A stretch of DNA of 64,000 bases from Dongia sedimenti. GTDB lineage: Bacteria; Pseudomonadota; Alphaproteobacteria; Dongiales; Dongiaceae. The translations under genes were made by a program, and so were the position numbers. The notes beneath the pieces are model-generated. The model saw nothing but the letters and a program-made list of their open reading frames with translations. It was not told where the DNA came from and did no database searches. Below are positions 29,319-38,538 of the stretch, piece by piece (position 1 is the stretch's first letter; each line of letters starts with the position of its first letter). Location: assembly GCA_030715195.1 (NCBI GenBank), contig JAUYVI010000005.1, positions 558,001 through 622,000 of the forward strand, written 5' to 3'.

Positions 29319-30608
29319 TCATCTACTCGGTGCAGGACGGAGTGGGCGTGCGATCGGCGAGCCGTCGAGGCCATCGCTTTCAAGGCCGAGAAACCGAAGA
29401 ATTGTCGGCGCGATGTCGATGAGGCCGGTCGGGCGGTGCATCACCCCGGGCGCTGCCCCGGGTTCGCGCACAATGAGGAAAGGTCTCGTCTCATCGGGCC
29501 CCCAACCGCCATGCTGGCCGCTACCCAGCGCAGCGGACTTGCCGGCCTCCGAGACAATCCAGCGCTGTCCTGTAACGCCGAAGGGATTCAATGTTTCCAG
29601 CCGCGCCATGTTGACCGCGGCGACAATGCCGCCCTGCGTGGCAAGCCCGTGTGCCGCAAGCTCGCCATCGAGGAGCACCGTCCCGGCCCATGGCGCTTGG
29701 CGCATATCCTCGATGACGCCGAGCAAAGACGGGCGCCCAAGATCCGAGGCGTAGAGCAGGGCCGCCGTGCCTTGGCCGGCCACCGCCACGTCGCCGGACT
29801 GAAGCAAAGCGCCGAGGCGGTGCGTTGCGAGCCAGGCCTCAAGGTCAATGCAGCCGCCGATCGTCTCCTGCCCGTGGTCGGACCCGATCAGCAGGAGAAT
29901 CTCGTCGCCTTCACCCTGCAAGTCTTCGATCGTACGAACCACTTCGCGGACGCAGCGCTCCGCCATGCCGAGCGCCTCGCGGTGTTCCCGCGAGCCCAAC
30001 GGCACGCCGTGAAGGGTGAGATCGGGGTTGGCGAGCCACAGCACGGCGACGGCGGGCTGCCGGTCGCGCAGCACCTCGGCACAGAATCGCTGCGTCATGG
30101 CCCAATCGCCGGCCAAGTCATGGCTGACGCCAAGTGCCTTCGCGCCTGAAATGCAGGCGCCGCCCGGGGCGTAAGAGCCTGCCCGATGGTAGACGTAGCC
30201 AAAATGCTCCGGATCCAGGAAGTAGGCCGCGCCGGGGGAGACATTGGAGAAGGCGATGAAACCGCCGGCATCGGCGACACGCTCTGCAAGCGACGGTACA
30301 AGAAGCGTGGTGCCGGTCGCTCTCCGCATGTGGCCGCGAAAATCCGGATGGCCGACATCGCGGACGCGGATCTTTCCGCCCTCCACTAGGCCCATCCGGT
30401 TTCCGTGCAGACCATGCCGCGCCGGAAGGCAGCCCGTCGTCACCGATGCAGCGGAAACCCGCGTGACCGATGGAAACACCGCGCGGTGCTCGGCGCACCA
30501 CAGGCCCTCGCGGGCAAGGTCATGCAGGATCGGCGTCGTCTCGGGCCGGACCCAGTCGCGACCAAGTCCATCACAGCACACGAACACCGCGCGACGTCTG
30601 TTCCGCAC
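29319..30608 (-). CDS. Alkaline-phosphatase-superfamily phosphodiesterase/phosphohydrolase
   Basis: A 429-residue protein of the type I phosphodiesterase/nucleotide pyrophosphatase group. Two-metal site residues are visible: D in V-C-C-D-G-L-G (about 13), nucleophile T in F-P-S-V-T-R-V-S (about 49), D and H in N-P-D-L-T-L-H (about 200), D-H in G-S-D-H-G-Q-E-T (about 245), and H in S-G-Q-H-G-G-W-G (about 372). There is no signal peptide, so it is cytoplasmic. The substrate is unknown; phosphonoacetate-hydrolase-like or nucleotide phosphodiesterase activity are possibilities. Start is GTG 30608 with AGGAGG 11 bases upstream. It is 132 bp downstream of the SorC regulator on the same strand and probably belongs to that regulon. 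Confidence 0.82.
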   Translation of the reverse strand: MRNRRRAVFVCCDGLGRDWVRPETTPILHDLAREGLWCAEHRAVFPSVTRVSAASVTTGCLPARHGLHGNRMGLVEGGKIRVRDVGHPDFRGHMRRATGTTLLVPSLAERVADAGGFIAFSNVSPGAAYFLDPEHFGYVYHRAGSYAPGGACISGAKALGVSHDLAGDWAMTQRFCAEVLRDRQPAVAVLWLANPDLTLHGVPLGSREHREALGMAERCVREVVRTIEDLQGEGDEILLLIGSDHGQETIGGCIDLEAWLATHRLGALLQSGDVAVAGQGTAALLYASDLGRPSLLGVIEDMRQAPWAGTVLLDGELAAHGLATQGGIVAAVNMARLETLNPFGVTGQRWIVSEAGKSAALGSGQHGGWGPDETRPFLIVREPGAAPGVMHRPTGLIDIAPTILRFLGLESDGLDGSPIARPLRPAPSR

Positions 30609-30740
30609 TCCGCAATGCCTCCTGGATCCCGTCGAGATTGATGCGGGAACAGAAGAACATAAGAGCTACGAACGGTACATATGAGATAGTATGAATTTAC
30701 TGTGACGGCGCAATTGTCTCGGCCCTAGCGGTCGCCCGGA

Positions 30741-31703
30741 TCAGTCCGCTTCGAGGAGCATCTGCGCCGCGGCTTCGTCGGTGATCAGGACATGGGCCAG
30801 TCCGGCGAGGATGCCGGCACGAATGATGGGGGCCTTGTGCGCTCCGCCCGCGGCGAGCACCAGCTCGCCGATCGACCGGAGCTGCTCGAGATCGGCGGCG
30901 ATCACGCGCTCCACGATCGGGTGCGAGACCGGCCGCCCCTTGGCGTCGAGATATTGACCCGCGATGTCGCCGACGACCCCGGCGTTCCGCAAGGAGCGCC
31001 AGGTATCCGCGGAGATCGCCCCATAGACAAGGGCCTTGGAGTGACTGGTCAGGTCGATTGCGCTGAGCAGGGCGCGATCGATGAACCGCACCTGATCGAG
31101 GATCTCCCGCACCGGCGTGCTGCGGATCAGGGCGTCGCGCAGCTGGGGCGAATCGGCAAACATCGGCGCCGTCACGTAGCGACAGGTGGCGCCGAGCGCG
31201 CGGGCGAAGGCGGCGGCATTGTCGTAGGGATTGATCGGCCCGCTCGTGGCCAGCCCGCCGATCAGCGATACCACGGTGTTGCCGCCGGTCCGGCGACGCA
31301 GGTTTTGCGCGGCGGCTCCAATCGTGCCGCCCCAGGTGATGCCGATCGTGTCCGACGGGCCGAGCGCCTCGGAAATGTACTGTCCGGCCGCCGCTCCAAC
31401 CACCGTGCGAACGTCGATGTCGGGTGCCGGCGCCGGCACGACCTTGACGAGGCGTAGCCCGAAGCGCGCCTTCAGTTGGGCCTCGAGTTCGGCGCAGGCG
31501 CCGTAGCGGCTGTCGATGGTGATCTGCACGAACCCCGTAGCCAGGGCCTGGCTGATGATGCGGTTCACGCGCTTGCGCGTGAACCCGAGGCGTTGCGCCA
31601 CCTCTTCCTGGGTCTGGCCCTCCTTGAAGTAGTGCCAGCAAACGCGCGCCGCGATCTCGGGATCGAGCTCATCGGCCCCGGCCGCAATCGGCATCACATC
31701 CAT
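30741..31703 (-). CDS. SorC/DeoR-family sugar-binding transcriptional regulator
   Basis: A 320-residue regulator. The N-terminal helix-turn-helix (A-A-R-V-C-W-H-Y-F-K-E-G-Q-T-Q-E-E-V-A-Q-R-L, then R-K-R-V-N-R-I-I) precedes the SorC effector domain (T-I-G-I-T-W-G-G-T-I, and C-terminal I-I-R-A-G-I-L-A-G-L-A-H-V-L-I-T-D). Effectors of this family are phosphorylated sugars or polyols. ATG 31703 has GGAGGG upstream and is preferred over an in-frame start ten codons earlier. It is divergent from the ABC transporter operon with a 135-bp spacer carrying a perfect palindrome, so it probably regulates that operon. Confidence 0.9.
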   Translation of the reverse strand: MDVMPIAAGADELDPEIAARVCWHYFKEGQTQEEVAQRLGFTRKRVNRIISQALATGFVQITIDSRYGACAELEAQLKARFGLRLVKVVPAPAPDIDVRTVVGAAAGQYISEALGPSDTIGITWGGTIGAAAQNLRRRTGGNTVVSLIGGLATSGPINPYDNAAAFARALGATCRYVTAPMFADSPQLRDALIRSTPVREILDQVRFIDRALLSAIDLTSHSKALVYGAISADTWRSLRNAGVVGDIAGQYLDAKGRPVSHPIVERVIAADLEQLRSIGELVLAAGGAHKAPIIRAGILAGLAHVLITDEAAAQMLLEAD

Positions 31704-31779
31704 GCAAGACCCTCCGTCTGCCCGCTTCAGCATAGCACAAACATTCTTCAGATGTCACATTCGTGCAACGATCATCGGC

Positions 31780-31811
31780 TATAAATGGGTCATCCGAGGA
31801 ACATATGTTCC
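31780..31811 (+). promoter_or_regulatory. -10 box and palindromic operator of the ABC transporter operon
   Basis: TATAAA at 31780-31785 is a likely -10 box. GGAACATATGTTCC at 31798-31811 is a perfect 14-bp palindrome centred about 20 bp further on, just inside the predicted transcript and 28 bp before the ATG at 31839. A repressor bound here would block transcription. The divergent SorC-type gene is the obvious candidate. A partial match, GGTACATATG (30674-30683), lies upstream of the phosphohydrolase gene. Confidence 0.6.
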
Positions 31812-31838
31812 AGTGCATGGATGCGAAGGGGAGCTGCC

Positions 31839-33455
31839 ATGAACGACAAACACCATACTACCCGTCCGGCCGCACAGGCCGTCACCCGCTCGCCCTCACG
31901 GCGCGACATGCTGCGCGGCGTTGCGGGTCTCGGCGCAGGTGCGCTGCTCGGCGGGACGTTGCTGCCGTTCGGCGCGGGTGCAGAGTCCGTCGCCGCGACC
32001 CAGGCGCCGCGCAAAGGCGGTGTCGCCCGGCTCGCGACCGAGATCACCGATGCCACGGCGACTTTGGATCCGCCGCGCATCCTGACCAACACGGACATCG
32101 CCCGCGGCTTCCAGATCTACAATGGGCTGGTACGCATCGACGAGAACCTTGAAGTCCGTCCGATGCTCGCCGAATCCTGGGAGATGGCGAAGCCCGATGC
32201 GACCGAATGGGTGTTCAAGCTGCGCCGCGGTGTCACTTTCCACAACGGCAAGACGCTGACCTCGGCCGATGTCGTCTGGAACCTGCGCCGCCATCTCGGC
32301 GCCAAGAGCGAGTCCCGGGCGAAAAGCATGATGGCCGATGTCCGCGACGTTCAGGCCGACGGGCCCGACGTCGTGCGCGTGACGCTGGCGAATCCCAATG
32401 CGGAATTTCCGGTGGTCCTGGCGCTGCCCTATCTGCTGATCGCACCGGAAGGCTACATCGACCCCGTCAACCCGGTCGGCACCGGACCCTTCAAGATGAA
32501 AGAGTTCACGCCGGGCGGCGGTTCGATGTTCGTGCGCAACGATCAGTACTGGAACGCCGCCAACGTGTTCCTCGACGCAATCGAAGTGGTGGCGATCGCG
32601 GATCCGGTCGGTCGCCTGAACGGCGTCCTGGCCGGCGACCTGGATTTTGCCATGAGTGCCGATGTGAAAGCCTTGCCGCTCTTGGAAAAGTCGGACAGCG
32701 TGGAGAAGGTCTACGCCCGGGCCGGACAGATCGTTGCGATCGACATGCAATGCGACCGCGCTCCGACCAGCAATGCGGATTTCCGCCTGGCTTTGAAGCT
32801 CCTGCAGGACCGGCAGAAGGTCTGCGACAGCGTCTATAAGGGCTACGCCCAGATCGGCAACGACCATCCGGTCTCGCCGATCGATCCCATGTACTTCGCC
32901 GACCTGCCGATGCGCGCCTATGACCTCGACAAGGCGCGGTTCCATTTGAAGAAGGCGGGCATGGAAGGCGCCCAAATCGAGATCTACGTGGCGCCTGGCA
33001 TCGGGCCCGGCCTGATCGACCAGATGCTCACCTTCCAGCAGACCGCGGCGCCGGCCGGCCTCAAGGTCAAGGTCAACCAGGTCCCGGGTGAAGGCTACTG
33101 GACACAGACCTGGATGAAATTCCCGTTGACCAGCGCGCACAAGAATATGCGCCCGCGCTCCGACATCTACTGGTCTAACTTCGTCTCGCCGGGCTCGAGC
33201 AACAACGAAACCAAGTTCAAGGATCCGCGGATCGACGACCTGCTCATCGCCGCGCGATCCGCCGTCGATGTCACCAAGCGCAAGCAGCATTGGGCCGATC
33301 TGCAGACCATCATCCACCAGGATGGCGGCTATATGCTGGCGGCGTTCCCGGACTATCTGCATTCGAAGTCCAAGAAGCTGCACGGGCTGGCTCCGCATCC
33401 GACCGCCGGCCTCAGCGACTTCCTGAGCGGCGAAGGCCTGTGGCTCGAGAGCTGA
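31839..33455 (+). CDS. ABC transporter substrate-binding protein (SBP family 5)
   Basis: A 538-residue periplasmic protein of the dipeptide/oligopeptide/nickel binding family. It has a Tat signal (S-R-R-D-M-L-R-G-V-A-G-L-G-A-G-A-L, twin Arg 21-22). Family motifs follow: N-G-L-V-R-I-D-E-N-L-E-V-R-P-M-L-A-E-S-W, F-K-L-R-R-G-V-T-F-H-N-G-K and V-G-T-G-P-F-K. GGGGAG precedes ATG 31839. It is the first gene of a five-gene unit (SBP, two permeases, double ATPase, amidase). The amidase suggests an amide or modified peptide/amino-acid substrate, but ligand identity cannot be read from sequence. Confidence 0.92.
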   Translation: MNDKHHTTRPAAQAVTRSPSRRDMLRGVAGLGAGALLGGTLLPFGAGAESVAATQAPRKGGVARLATEITDATATLDPPRILTNTDIARGFQIYNGLVRIDENLEVRPMLAESWEMAKPDATEWVFKLRRGVTFHNGKTLTSADVVWNLRRHLGAKSESRAKSMMADVRDVQADGPDVVRVTLANPNAEFPVVLALPYLLIAPEGYIDPVNPVGTGPFKMKEFTPGGGSMFVRNDQYWNAANVFLDAIEVVAIADPVGRLNGVLAGDLDFAMSADVKALPLLEKSDSVEKVYARAGQIVAIDMQCDRAPTSNADFRLALKLLQDRQKVCDSVYKGYAQIGNDHPVSPIDPMYFADLPMRAYDLDKARFHLKKAGMEGAQIEIYVAPGIGPGLIDQMLTFQQTAAPAGLKVKVNQVPGEGYWTQTWMKFPLTSAHKNMRPRSDIYWSNFVSPGSSNNETKFKDPRIDDLLIAARSAVDVTKRKQHWADLQTIIHQDGGYMLAAFPDYLHSKSKKLHGLAPHPTAGLSDFLSGEGLWLES

Positions 33456-34447
33456 CGATCGCGCGATCCGGAGCGGTGCGGCTCAGACTCTCTGTTGCGC
33501 TCCGGGCCGCGACCCGCCGCCTGCTGATCGGGCTGGTGACGATCTGGGTCGTCGCCACGGTCATCTTCGGCGCGACCGAGATCCTGCCGGGCGACGTCGC
33601 GGAGGCGGTGCTAGGCCCGGATGCGACGCCGGAGAGTCTCGCCGCGATGCGCGAGAGGCTTGGCCTCGATCGGCCTGTCCTTCTGCGCTATGCGACTTGG
33701 CTCGACCATGCGTTGCTCCGTCTCGACCTCGGCGCGTCGCTGGGCAGCGGCCGGCCGGTCGCCGAAGCGGTCGGCGATCGGCTCTGGAATACCGCCCGCC
33801 TTGCCGCGGTGACGGCACTCCTGGCGATTCCGGCCGCCCTTGCGCTGGGCGTCATCAGTGCGATCCGCGCCGGTTCGGTCCTGGATCGCGGGATCGGCCT
33901 CGCGGCCCTGTGCGCGGTCTCGGTCCCCGGATTCTTCGTCGCCATCGCCCTGGTCTACGTCTTTGCGGTACAGCTCGGCTGGCTGCCGGCCTTGGCGACG
34001 GTGCGGCCGGGCCAGACCTTTCCGGCGTTCTTGCGGAGCGTGGCCTTGCCGTCGGCGACCCTGGCCATCGGCCTCATGCCCCACATCATTCGGCAGACGC
34101 GCAACGCGCTGTTGGCGGCGCTGTCCCATGCGCATATCGAAATGGCGGTTCTCAAAGGCGTGCCGCGCTCCGCGATCATCCTGCGCCATGCTTTGCCCAA
34201 CGCGCTCGCTCCCATTCTCAACATCGTGGCGCTGGTTTCGGCCTATCTCGTGGCGGGCGTGGTGGTGGTCGAGACCGTGTTCGGGTTCCCCGGTCTCGGC
34301 CGGTTGATGGTCGATGCCGTGGCCACGCGCGACACACCGGTGGCGCAGGCCTGCGCTCTCATCTTCGCCACGACCTACGTCGTCGCCAATGCGCTGGCCG
34401 ATACTCTGGCCGTGCTTGCCAACCCGCGCTTGCGCGTGCCGCGATGA
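33440..34447 (+). CDS. ABC transporter permease (DppB/OppB-like)
   Basis: A 335-residue inner-membrane protein with six membrane helices. The N-terminal D-V-A-E-A-V-L-G-P-D-A-T-P-E region is of DppB type, and the EAA loop is H-I-E-M-A-V-L-K-G-V-P-R-S-A-I-I-L-R-H-A. The start is most likely GTG 33440, overlapping the end of the binding protein gene by 16 bases; GTG 33476 is an alternative. The stop overlaps the next permease as ATGA, implying coupled translation. Confidence 0.9.
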   Translation: MARELTIARSGAVRLRLSVALRAATRRLLIGLVTIWVVATVIFGATEILPGDVAEAVLGPDATPESLAAMRERLGLDRPVLLRYATWLDHALLRLDLGASLGSGRPVAEAVGDRLWNTARLAAVTALLAIPAALALGVISAIRAGSVLDRGIGLAALCAVSVPGFFVAIALVYVFAVQLGWLPALATVRPGQTFPAFLRSVALPSATLAIGLMPHIIRQTRNALLAALSHAHIEMAVLKGVPRSAIILRHALPNALAPILNIVALVSAYLVAGVVVVETVFGFPGLGRLMVDAVATRDTPVAQACALIFATTYVVANALADTLAVLANPRLRVPR

Positions 34448-35331
34448 GCGTCGATGGGGGCGCCGTGAGCCCGGAATGGCCGGATCCGGAGCTCGGATCG
34501 AGCCGGCGGCCCGCGCTGTCATGGGTCGGCTGGATCGGTGTCGGCGCGATCTCCGCTTGCGCTCTCATCGCGATCGTCGGACCGTGGCTTGCACCCCACG
34601 ACCCCATCCAGACCCTTTCGAACGAGAGCTTCGCATTTCCACCGGAGGCGGCGTTCCTTGGCACCGATTATCTCGGACGGGACCTGCTGTCCCGCCTCCT
34701 TCACGGCGCGCGACTGACGCTCTTGCTGTCCCTGGCGACCGCCATCATCGCTTTTGTCTTGGGCGTCGCGGCGGGCTTTGCAGCCGCAATCGCCGGGCGA
34801 TGGTTAGACCTGCTGCTCAGCCGAATCGTAGACGGTCTCCTGGCGGTCCCGTCGATCATCTTGGCGCTGATGGTGATCGGCAGCCTCGGCACCTCGGTTC
34901 CGGTCTTGATCGGCACGGTCGCAGTGATCGAAGGCGGGCGCATATTTCGCGTCGCACGCGCCCTGGCGCGCGACCTCGACGTGATGGATTTCATGGAAGC
35001 GGCGCGGGCGCGCGGCGAGGGCATGCTCTGGCTGATGCTGCGTGAGATGCTGCCGAATGCGATCGGCCCTCTCGTCACCGAGTTCGGTCTGCGCTTGACC
35101 TACACCCTGTTGTTCATCAGCGCCCTGAGTTTCCTTGGCTTCGGCATGCAGCCGCCCTCCGCCGATTGGGGGGCGATGGTGAAGGAAAACATCGAAGGGC
35201 TGCTCTACGGATCGCCGGCAGCACTGCTTCCGGCGGCCTGCATCGCCGTTGCGACGATCGGCGTCAATCTCCTGATCGACGGCTATCTTGACCGCGCGAC
35301 CATCGACCGTGTCCCGGACATGCTGCCATGA
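34444..35331 (+). CDS. ABC transporter permease (DppC/OppC-like)
   Basis: A 295-residue inner-membrane protein. The OppC-type N-terminal motif G-P-W-L-A-P-H-D-P-I-Q and F-L-G-T-D-Y-L-G-R-D-L-L-S-R-L are clear, and the EAA loop is D-F-M-E-A-A-R-A-R-G-E-G. ATG 34444 overlaps the upstream stop and its own stop overlaps the ATPase start (ATGA at 35328), so the three genes are tightly coupled. It pairs with the DppB-like permease to form the channel. Confidence 0.92.
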   Translation: MSVDGGAVSPEWPDPELGSSRRPALSWVGWIGVGAISACALIAIVGPWLAPHDPIQTLSNESFAFPPEAAFLGTDYLGRDLLSRLLHGARLTLLLSLATAIIAFVLGVAAGFAAAIAGRWLDLLLSRIVDGLLAVPSIILALMVIGSLGTSVPVLIGTVAVIEGGRIFRVARALARDLDVMDFMEAARARGEGMLWLMLREMLPNAIGPLVTEFGLRLTYTLLFISALSFLGFGMQPPSADWGAMVKENIEGLLYGSPAALLPAACIAVATIGVNLLIDGYLDRATIDRVPDMLP

Positions 35332-36962
35332 CGGCACGGCTGGCGATCGAGGCGCTCCGCGTCGTGGCACGTGGACCCGACGGTACTGCGCGTCCGATCC
35401 TCTTGGATGTCGACCTCACCATCCAGCCTGGAGAAGTGCTGGCCGCCGTCGGGCCGTCAGGATCCGGCAAATCGACGCTCGGTCTCGCCGCCCTGGGCTA
35501 CGCCCGGCCCGGCTGCCGCATCACGGCCGGTGCGGTGCGGCTGGACGGCCAGGATATTCTTGCGCTGCCTAGGTCCGACCTCCGGCAGCTGCGCGGCAAA
35601 GCGATCACCTATGTTCCGCAGAGTCCCGCGGCCGCCTTCAACCCGGCGCTGGCCATCGACCCGCAGGTTACCGAGCGGATGGGCCGAGAGGCTGGGATAG
35701 CGGACGCGCACGCTCTCTATGCCCGCTTTGGTCTGCCGGAACCCGATCGCATCGGCCGGCGGTATCCCCACCAGCTCAGCGGCGGCCAGCTGCAGCGGCT
35801 TGCCGCGGCCATGGCGTTCATGGGGAATCCGCGGCTGATCGTGTTCGACGAGCCGACGACATCACTCGACGTGACCACGCAGATCGGCGTGCTGCGGACT
35901 TTTCGCGACCGCTTGCGCGAGACCGGCGTCGCTGCGCTCTACATCTCACACGATCTCGCGGTCGTCGCCCAGCTGGCCGACCGCATCGCGGTCCTCGAAG
36001 CCGGTCGGGTCATCGACGAAGGCGAAGCCGGCGCGATCCTGGCCCGCGTCCTGCGGCCGGCCCGCCTGGTCAGCGCGCCGCCGCCTTCTCCCACCACGCC
36101 AGCAGCAGCGCCGCTGATCGAGCTGCGCGGTCTCTCTGCGGCCTATCGCGCGGCGTCGCGGCCGGCTTTGGTCGATCTGACGCTCTCTGTCGGCGCGGGC
36201 GAGGTCGTGGGCCTGATCGGCGAGTCCGGATCCGGAAAGAGCACGCTCGCCCGGGTGATTGCCGGCCTGATGACACCGTCGGCCGGGTCGATTCACTTCG
36301 ACGGCGCACCGCTGGCGACAACGGTGCGCGCACGATCGGCCGAGCACCGGCGACGCATTCAGATCGTGTTCCAATCGGCGGACCTCGCGCTCAATCCGCG
36401 GCACCGCGTGCGCGAACTCCTGGGTCGGCCACTCACGCTGTATCACCGCCTGCGGGGTACCGCTCGCGATCGTCGCGTCCGCGAGCTCCTGGACCTGGTG
36501 GAGCTGCCCTCGGGCTTCGTCGATCGGGAGCCGCATACCCTCTCCGGTGGGCAGAAGCAGCGGGTCAATCTCGCGCGGGCGCTCGCCGCGACACCGGCGC
36601 TGATCCTGTGCGACGAGGTGACCTCGGCGCTCGACGCCGCGGTGCGGGACTCGATGATCGCACTTCTGCTGCGGCTGAAGCGGGAGCTTGGCCTCTCCTA
36701 TCTCTTCATCAGCCACGACCTCTCGACCGTCGCCGGTTTTGCCGATCGGGTGGCGGTGCTGCATCAAGGACGAATCGTCGAGCAAGGAGCCGCGGCCACT
36801 ATTCTCGAAGCCCCGACCCATCCCTACACGCGCGACCTGGTCGCTGCGATCCCGCAACCGCACAGGGGATGGCTCGACGAGGTCACGCGTCCGGCAGCGT
36901 CCCGGCTTTTGTCGGGCCCTGCGACCATCCAATCTTGGCGCCCGGTGGAGGAAAATGCCTGA
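35328..36962 (+). CDS. ABC transporter double ATP-binding protein (DppD-DppF fusion)
   Basis: A 544-residue protein with two complete ATPase modules. Module 1: Walker A G-P-S-G-S-G-K-S-T (about 43), signature L-S-G-G-Q-L-Q-R (about 147), Walker B L-I-V-F-D-E-P-T. Module 2: Walker A G-E-S-G-S-G-K-S-T (about 300), signature L-S-G-G-Q-K-Q-R (about 406), Walker B L-I-L-C-D-E-V-T. In module 2 the usual E-P-T after Walker B is E-V-T. It energises the permease pair. A GGAGG just before its stop codon lies upstream of a short frame leading to the amidase. Confidence 0.92.
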   Translation: MTARLAIEALRVVARGPDGTARPILLDVDLTIQPGEVLAAVGPSGSGKSTLGLAALGYARPGCRITAGAVRLDGQDILALPRSDLRQLRGKAITYVPQSPAAAFNPALAIDPQVTERMGREAGIADAHALYARFGLPEPDRIGRRYPHQLSGGQLQRLAAAMAFMGNPRLIVFDEPTTSLDVTTQIGVLRTFRDRLRETGVAALYISHDLAVVAQLADRIAVLEAGRVIDEGEAGAILARVLRPARLVSAPPPSPTTPAAAPLIELRGLSAAYRAASRPALVDLTLSVGAGEVVGLIGESGSGKSTLARVIAGLMTPSAGSIHFDGAPLATTVRARSAEHRRRIQIVFQSADLALNPRHRVRELLGRPLTLYHRLRGTARDRRVRELLDLVELPSGFVDREPHTLSGGQKQRVNLARALAATPALILCDEVTSALDAAVRDSMIALLLRLKRELGLSYLFISHDLSTVAGFADRVAVLHQGRIVEQGAAATILEAPTHPYTRDLVAAIPQPHRGWLDEVTRPAASRLLSGPATIQSWRPVEENA

Positions 36963-36977
36963 CGAGAAGTGCAATCC

Positions 36978-38309
36978 ATGATCGACCAACTCAGTTCGGC
37001 CTTGAGTTCCGACCCGGCACGGCTCGCGGCGACCGAGGCGGTGGCGGCAATCCGCAGCGGCCGATTGACCGCGACCGATCTGATGGAGGCTTGCCTGGCG
37101 CGGATCGCGGCGCGCGAGTCCGCGGTTCGCGCTTGGTGTTTTCTCGATCCCGACCGGGCTCGCGCTGCCGCGCAGCTCGCGGATCGGCGGCAAGCGGCCG
37201 GGCAGCCGCTGGGTCCGCTCCATGGCTTGCCGGTCGGCATCAAGGACGTCTTTGACACCGGCGACATGCCGTCCGAGTACGGGAGCATGCTGCTGCGCGG
37301 TCGGCAGCCGGCGGTGGACGCGCCCGCGGTCGCCGTGTTGCGGCGTGCCGGTGCGATCGTCGTCGGCAAGACCGCGACGTCGGAGTTTGGCATGTACCAC
37401 CCCAGCCCGACGCGAAACCCGCTCGATCTCCGGCGCTCGCCGGGCGTATCGTCAGCAGGCTCTGCGGCCGCGGCGGCCGACCATATGGTGCCCCTCGCGC
37501 TCGGCACGCAACACACCGCCTCGACGACCTTGCCGGCTTCGTTCTGCGGCGCCTTCGCTTTCAAGCCCTCGTTTGGCTTTACCGACATGGGCGGATCCAA
37601 CATCCTCGTCCCGCGGCTGGCCCAGATCGGATTCCTGGCGCGATCAATCAGCGATCTGCGGCTGTTCGCCGGTAGCTATGATCCGACGTTGTGCGACGAA
37701 GCGGTGAGCGCGCCGCCGCGCCTCGCTTTGGCCTGCGGCCCGGGTTGGAGCACGGCGAGCGCGGATGCGCGCGCCGCATTGATCGCCTTCGTTGGCGGTT
37801 TGCGCCGCCGAACGGCCGCGATCGAGCTGGAGGCTGACTTTGCCGAGACGGTTGAGGTCACGATGGGCCTGCTCAACGTCCACCTCAGCCACCGCTTCGG
37901 GGCCTTGCCGTCGGACGCCTTCGCAAGGCTCTGCAGCCCGTTGCAGGGCGCGGTGACCGCCGGTCGCGCCATCGGCGCCGTGCGCTATCTCGAACTCAAC
38001 GCAATAGCGGACCGCTACGCGGCGGCGTTGGACGCTCTATTCGTCGAACACGACGCGCTCATCGCGCTGTCCGCGCCCGGCGAGGCGACGCTGCTCGAAG
38101 AAGGACCCGGATCCGGCGTCATGTCGATGCTCTGGAGCCTCTGCGGATTGCCGACGGTATCCCTGCCGCTTCTGCATGGAGTGTCCGGGCTGCCGATAGG
38201 CGTTCAACTCATCGGCCGCCATGGTCACGACCGCGACCTCTTGCGTGCCGCATCCTGGGTCTGGACAAGCTCCATGAAAGCAGATCCGCCGTTGCCGCAC
38301 GCCCACTAG
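36978..38309 (+). CDS. Amidase signature family protein with altered oxyanion loop
   Basis: A 443-residue cytoplasmic amidase-signature protein. The catalytic Lys is K89 in G-L-P-V-G-I-K-D; the cis-Ser loop reads G-V-S-S-A-G-S (158-159); the nucleophile is probably S182 in T-Q-H-T-A-S-T-T-L-P-A-S. In most members this loop is G-G-S, so T-A-S here is unusual and may change substrate range. ATG 36978 (GAGAAG upstream) is preferred to GTG 36969. It is the last gene of the transporter operon and probably hydrolyses the imported amide. It could also be an inactive or transferase-type member. Confidence 0.85.
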   Translation: MIDQLSSALSSDPARLAATEAVAAIRSGRLTATDLMEACLARIAARESAVRAWCFLDPDRARAAAQLADRRQAAGQPLGPLHGLPVGIKDVFDTGDMPSEYGSMLLRGRQPAVDAPAVAVLRRAGAIVVGKTATSEFGMYHPSPTRNPLDLRRSPGVSSAGSAAAAADHMVPLALGTQHTASTTLPASFCGAFAFKPSFGFTDMGGSNILVPRLAQIGFLARSISDLRLFAGSYDPTLCDEAVSAPPRLALACGPGWSTASADARAALIAFVGGLRRRTAAIELEADFAETVEVTMGLLNVHLSHRFGALPSDAFARLCSPLQGAVTAGRAIGAVRYLELNAIADRYAAALDALFVEHDALIALSAPGEATLLEEGPGSGVMSMLWSLCGLPTVSLPLLHGVSGLPIGVQLIGRHGHDRDLLRAASWVWTSSMKADPPLPHAH

Positions 38310-38538
38310 AGAGGCAGGTAAGCATCAGGTGACCAGATTGCTTCAAGCGCAAGGGAATGAGGGCCTCAAAACAGCACGCCTAGTGCGATGGAGGTCCACG
38401 AAGGGCAGCCACGCTATCCCCAGGTACGCTCACATACGAGCACGTACCCCGAGCCTGACCGCGACGTGAAGGGTCGTAAGCCGCGGACGGCCTCGAGGAG
38501 ATTTGAGTGGGCCCGGCGTTGCCGCCTTTCGCCGGCCG

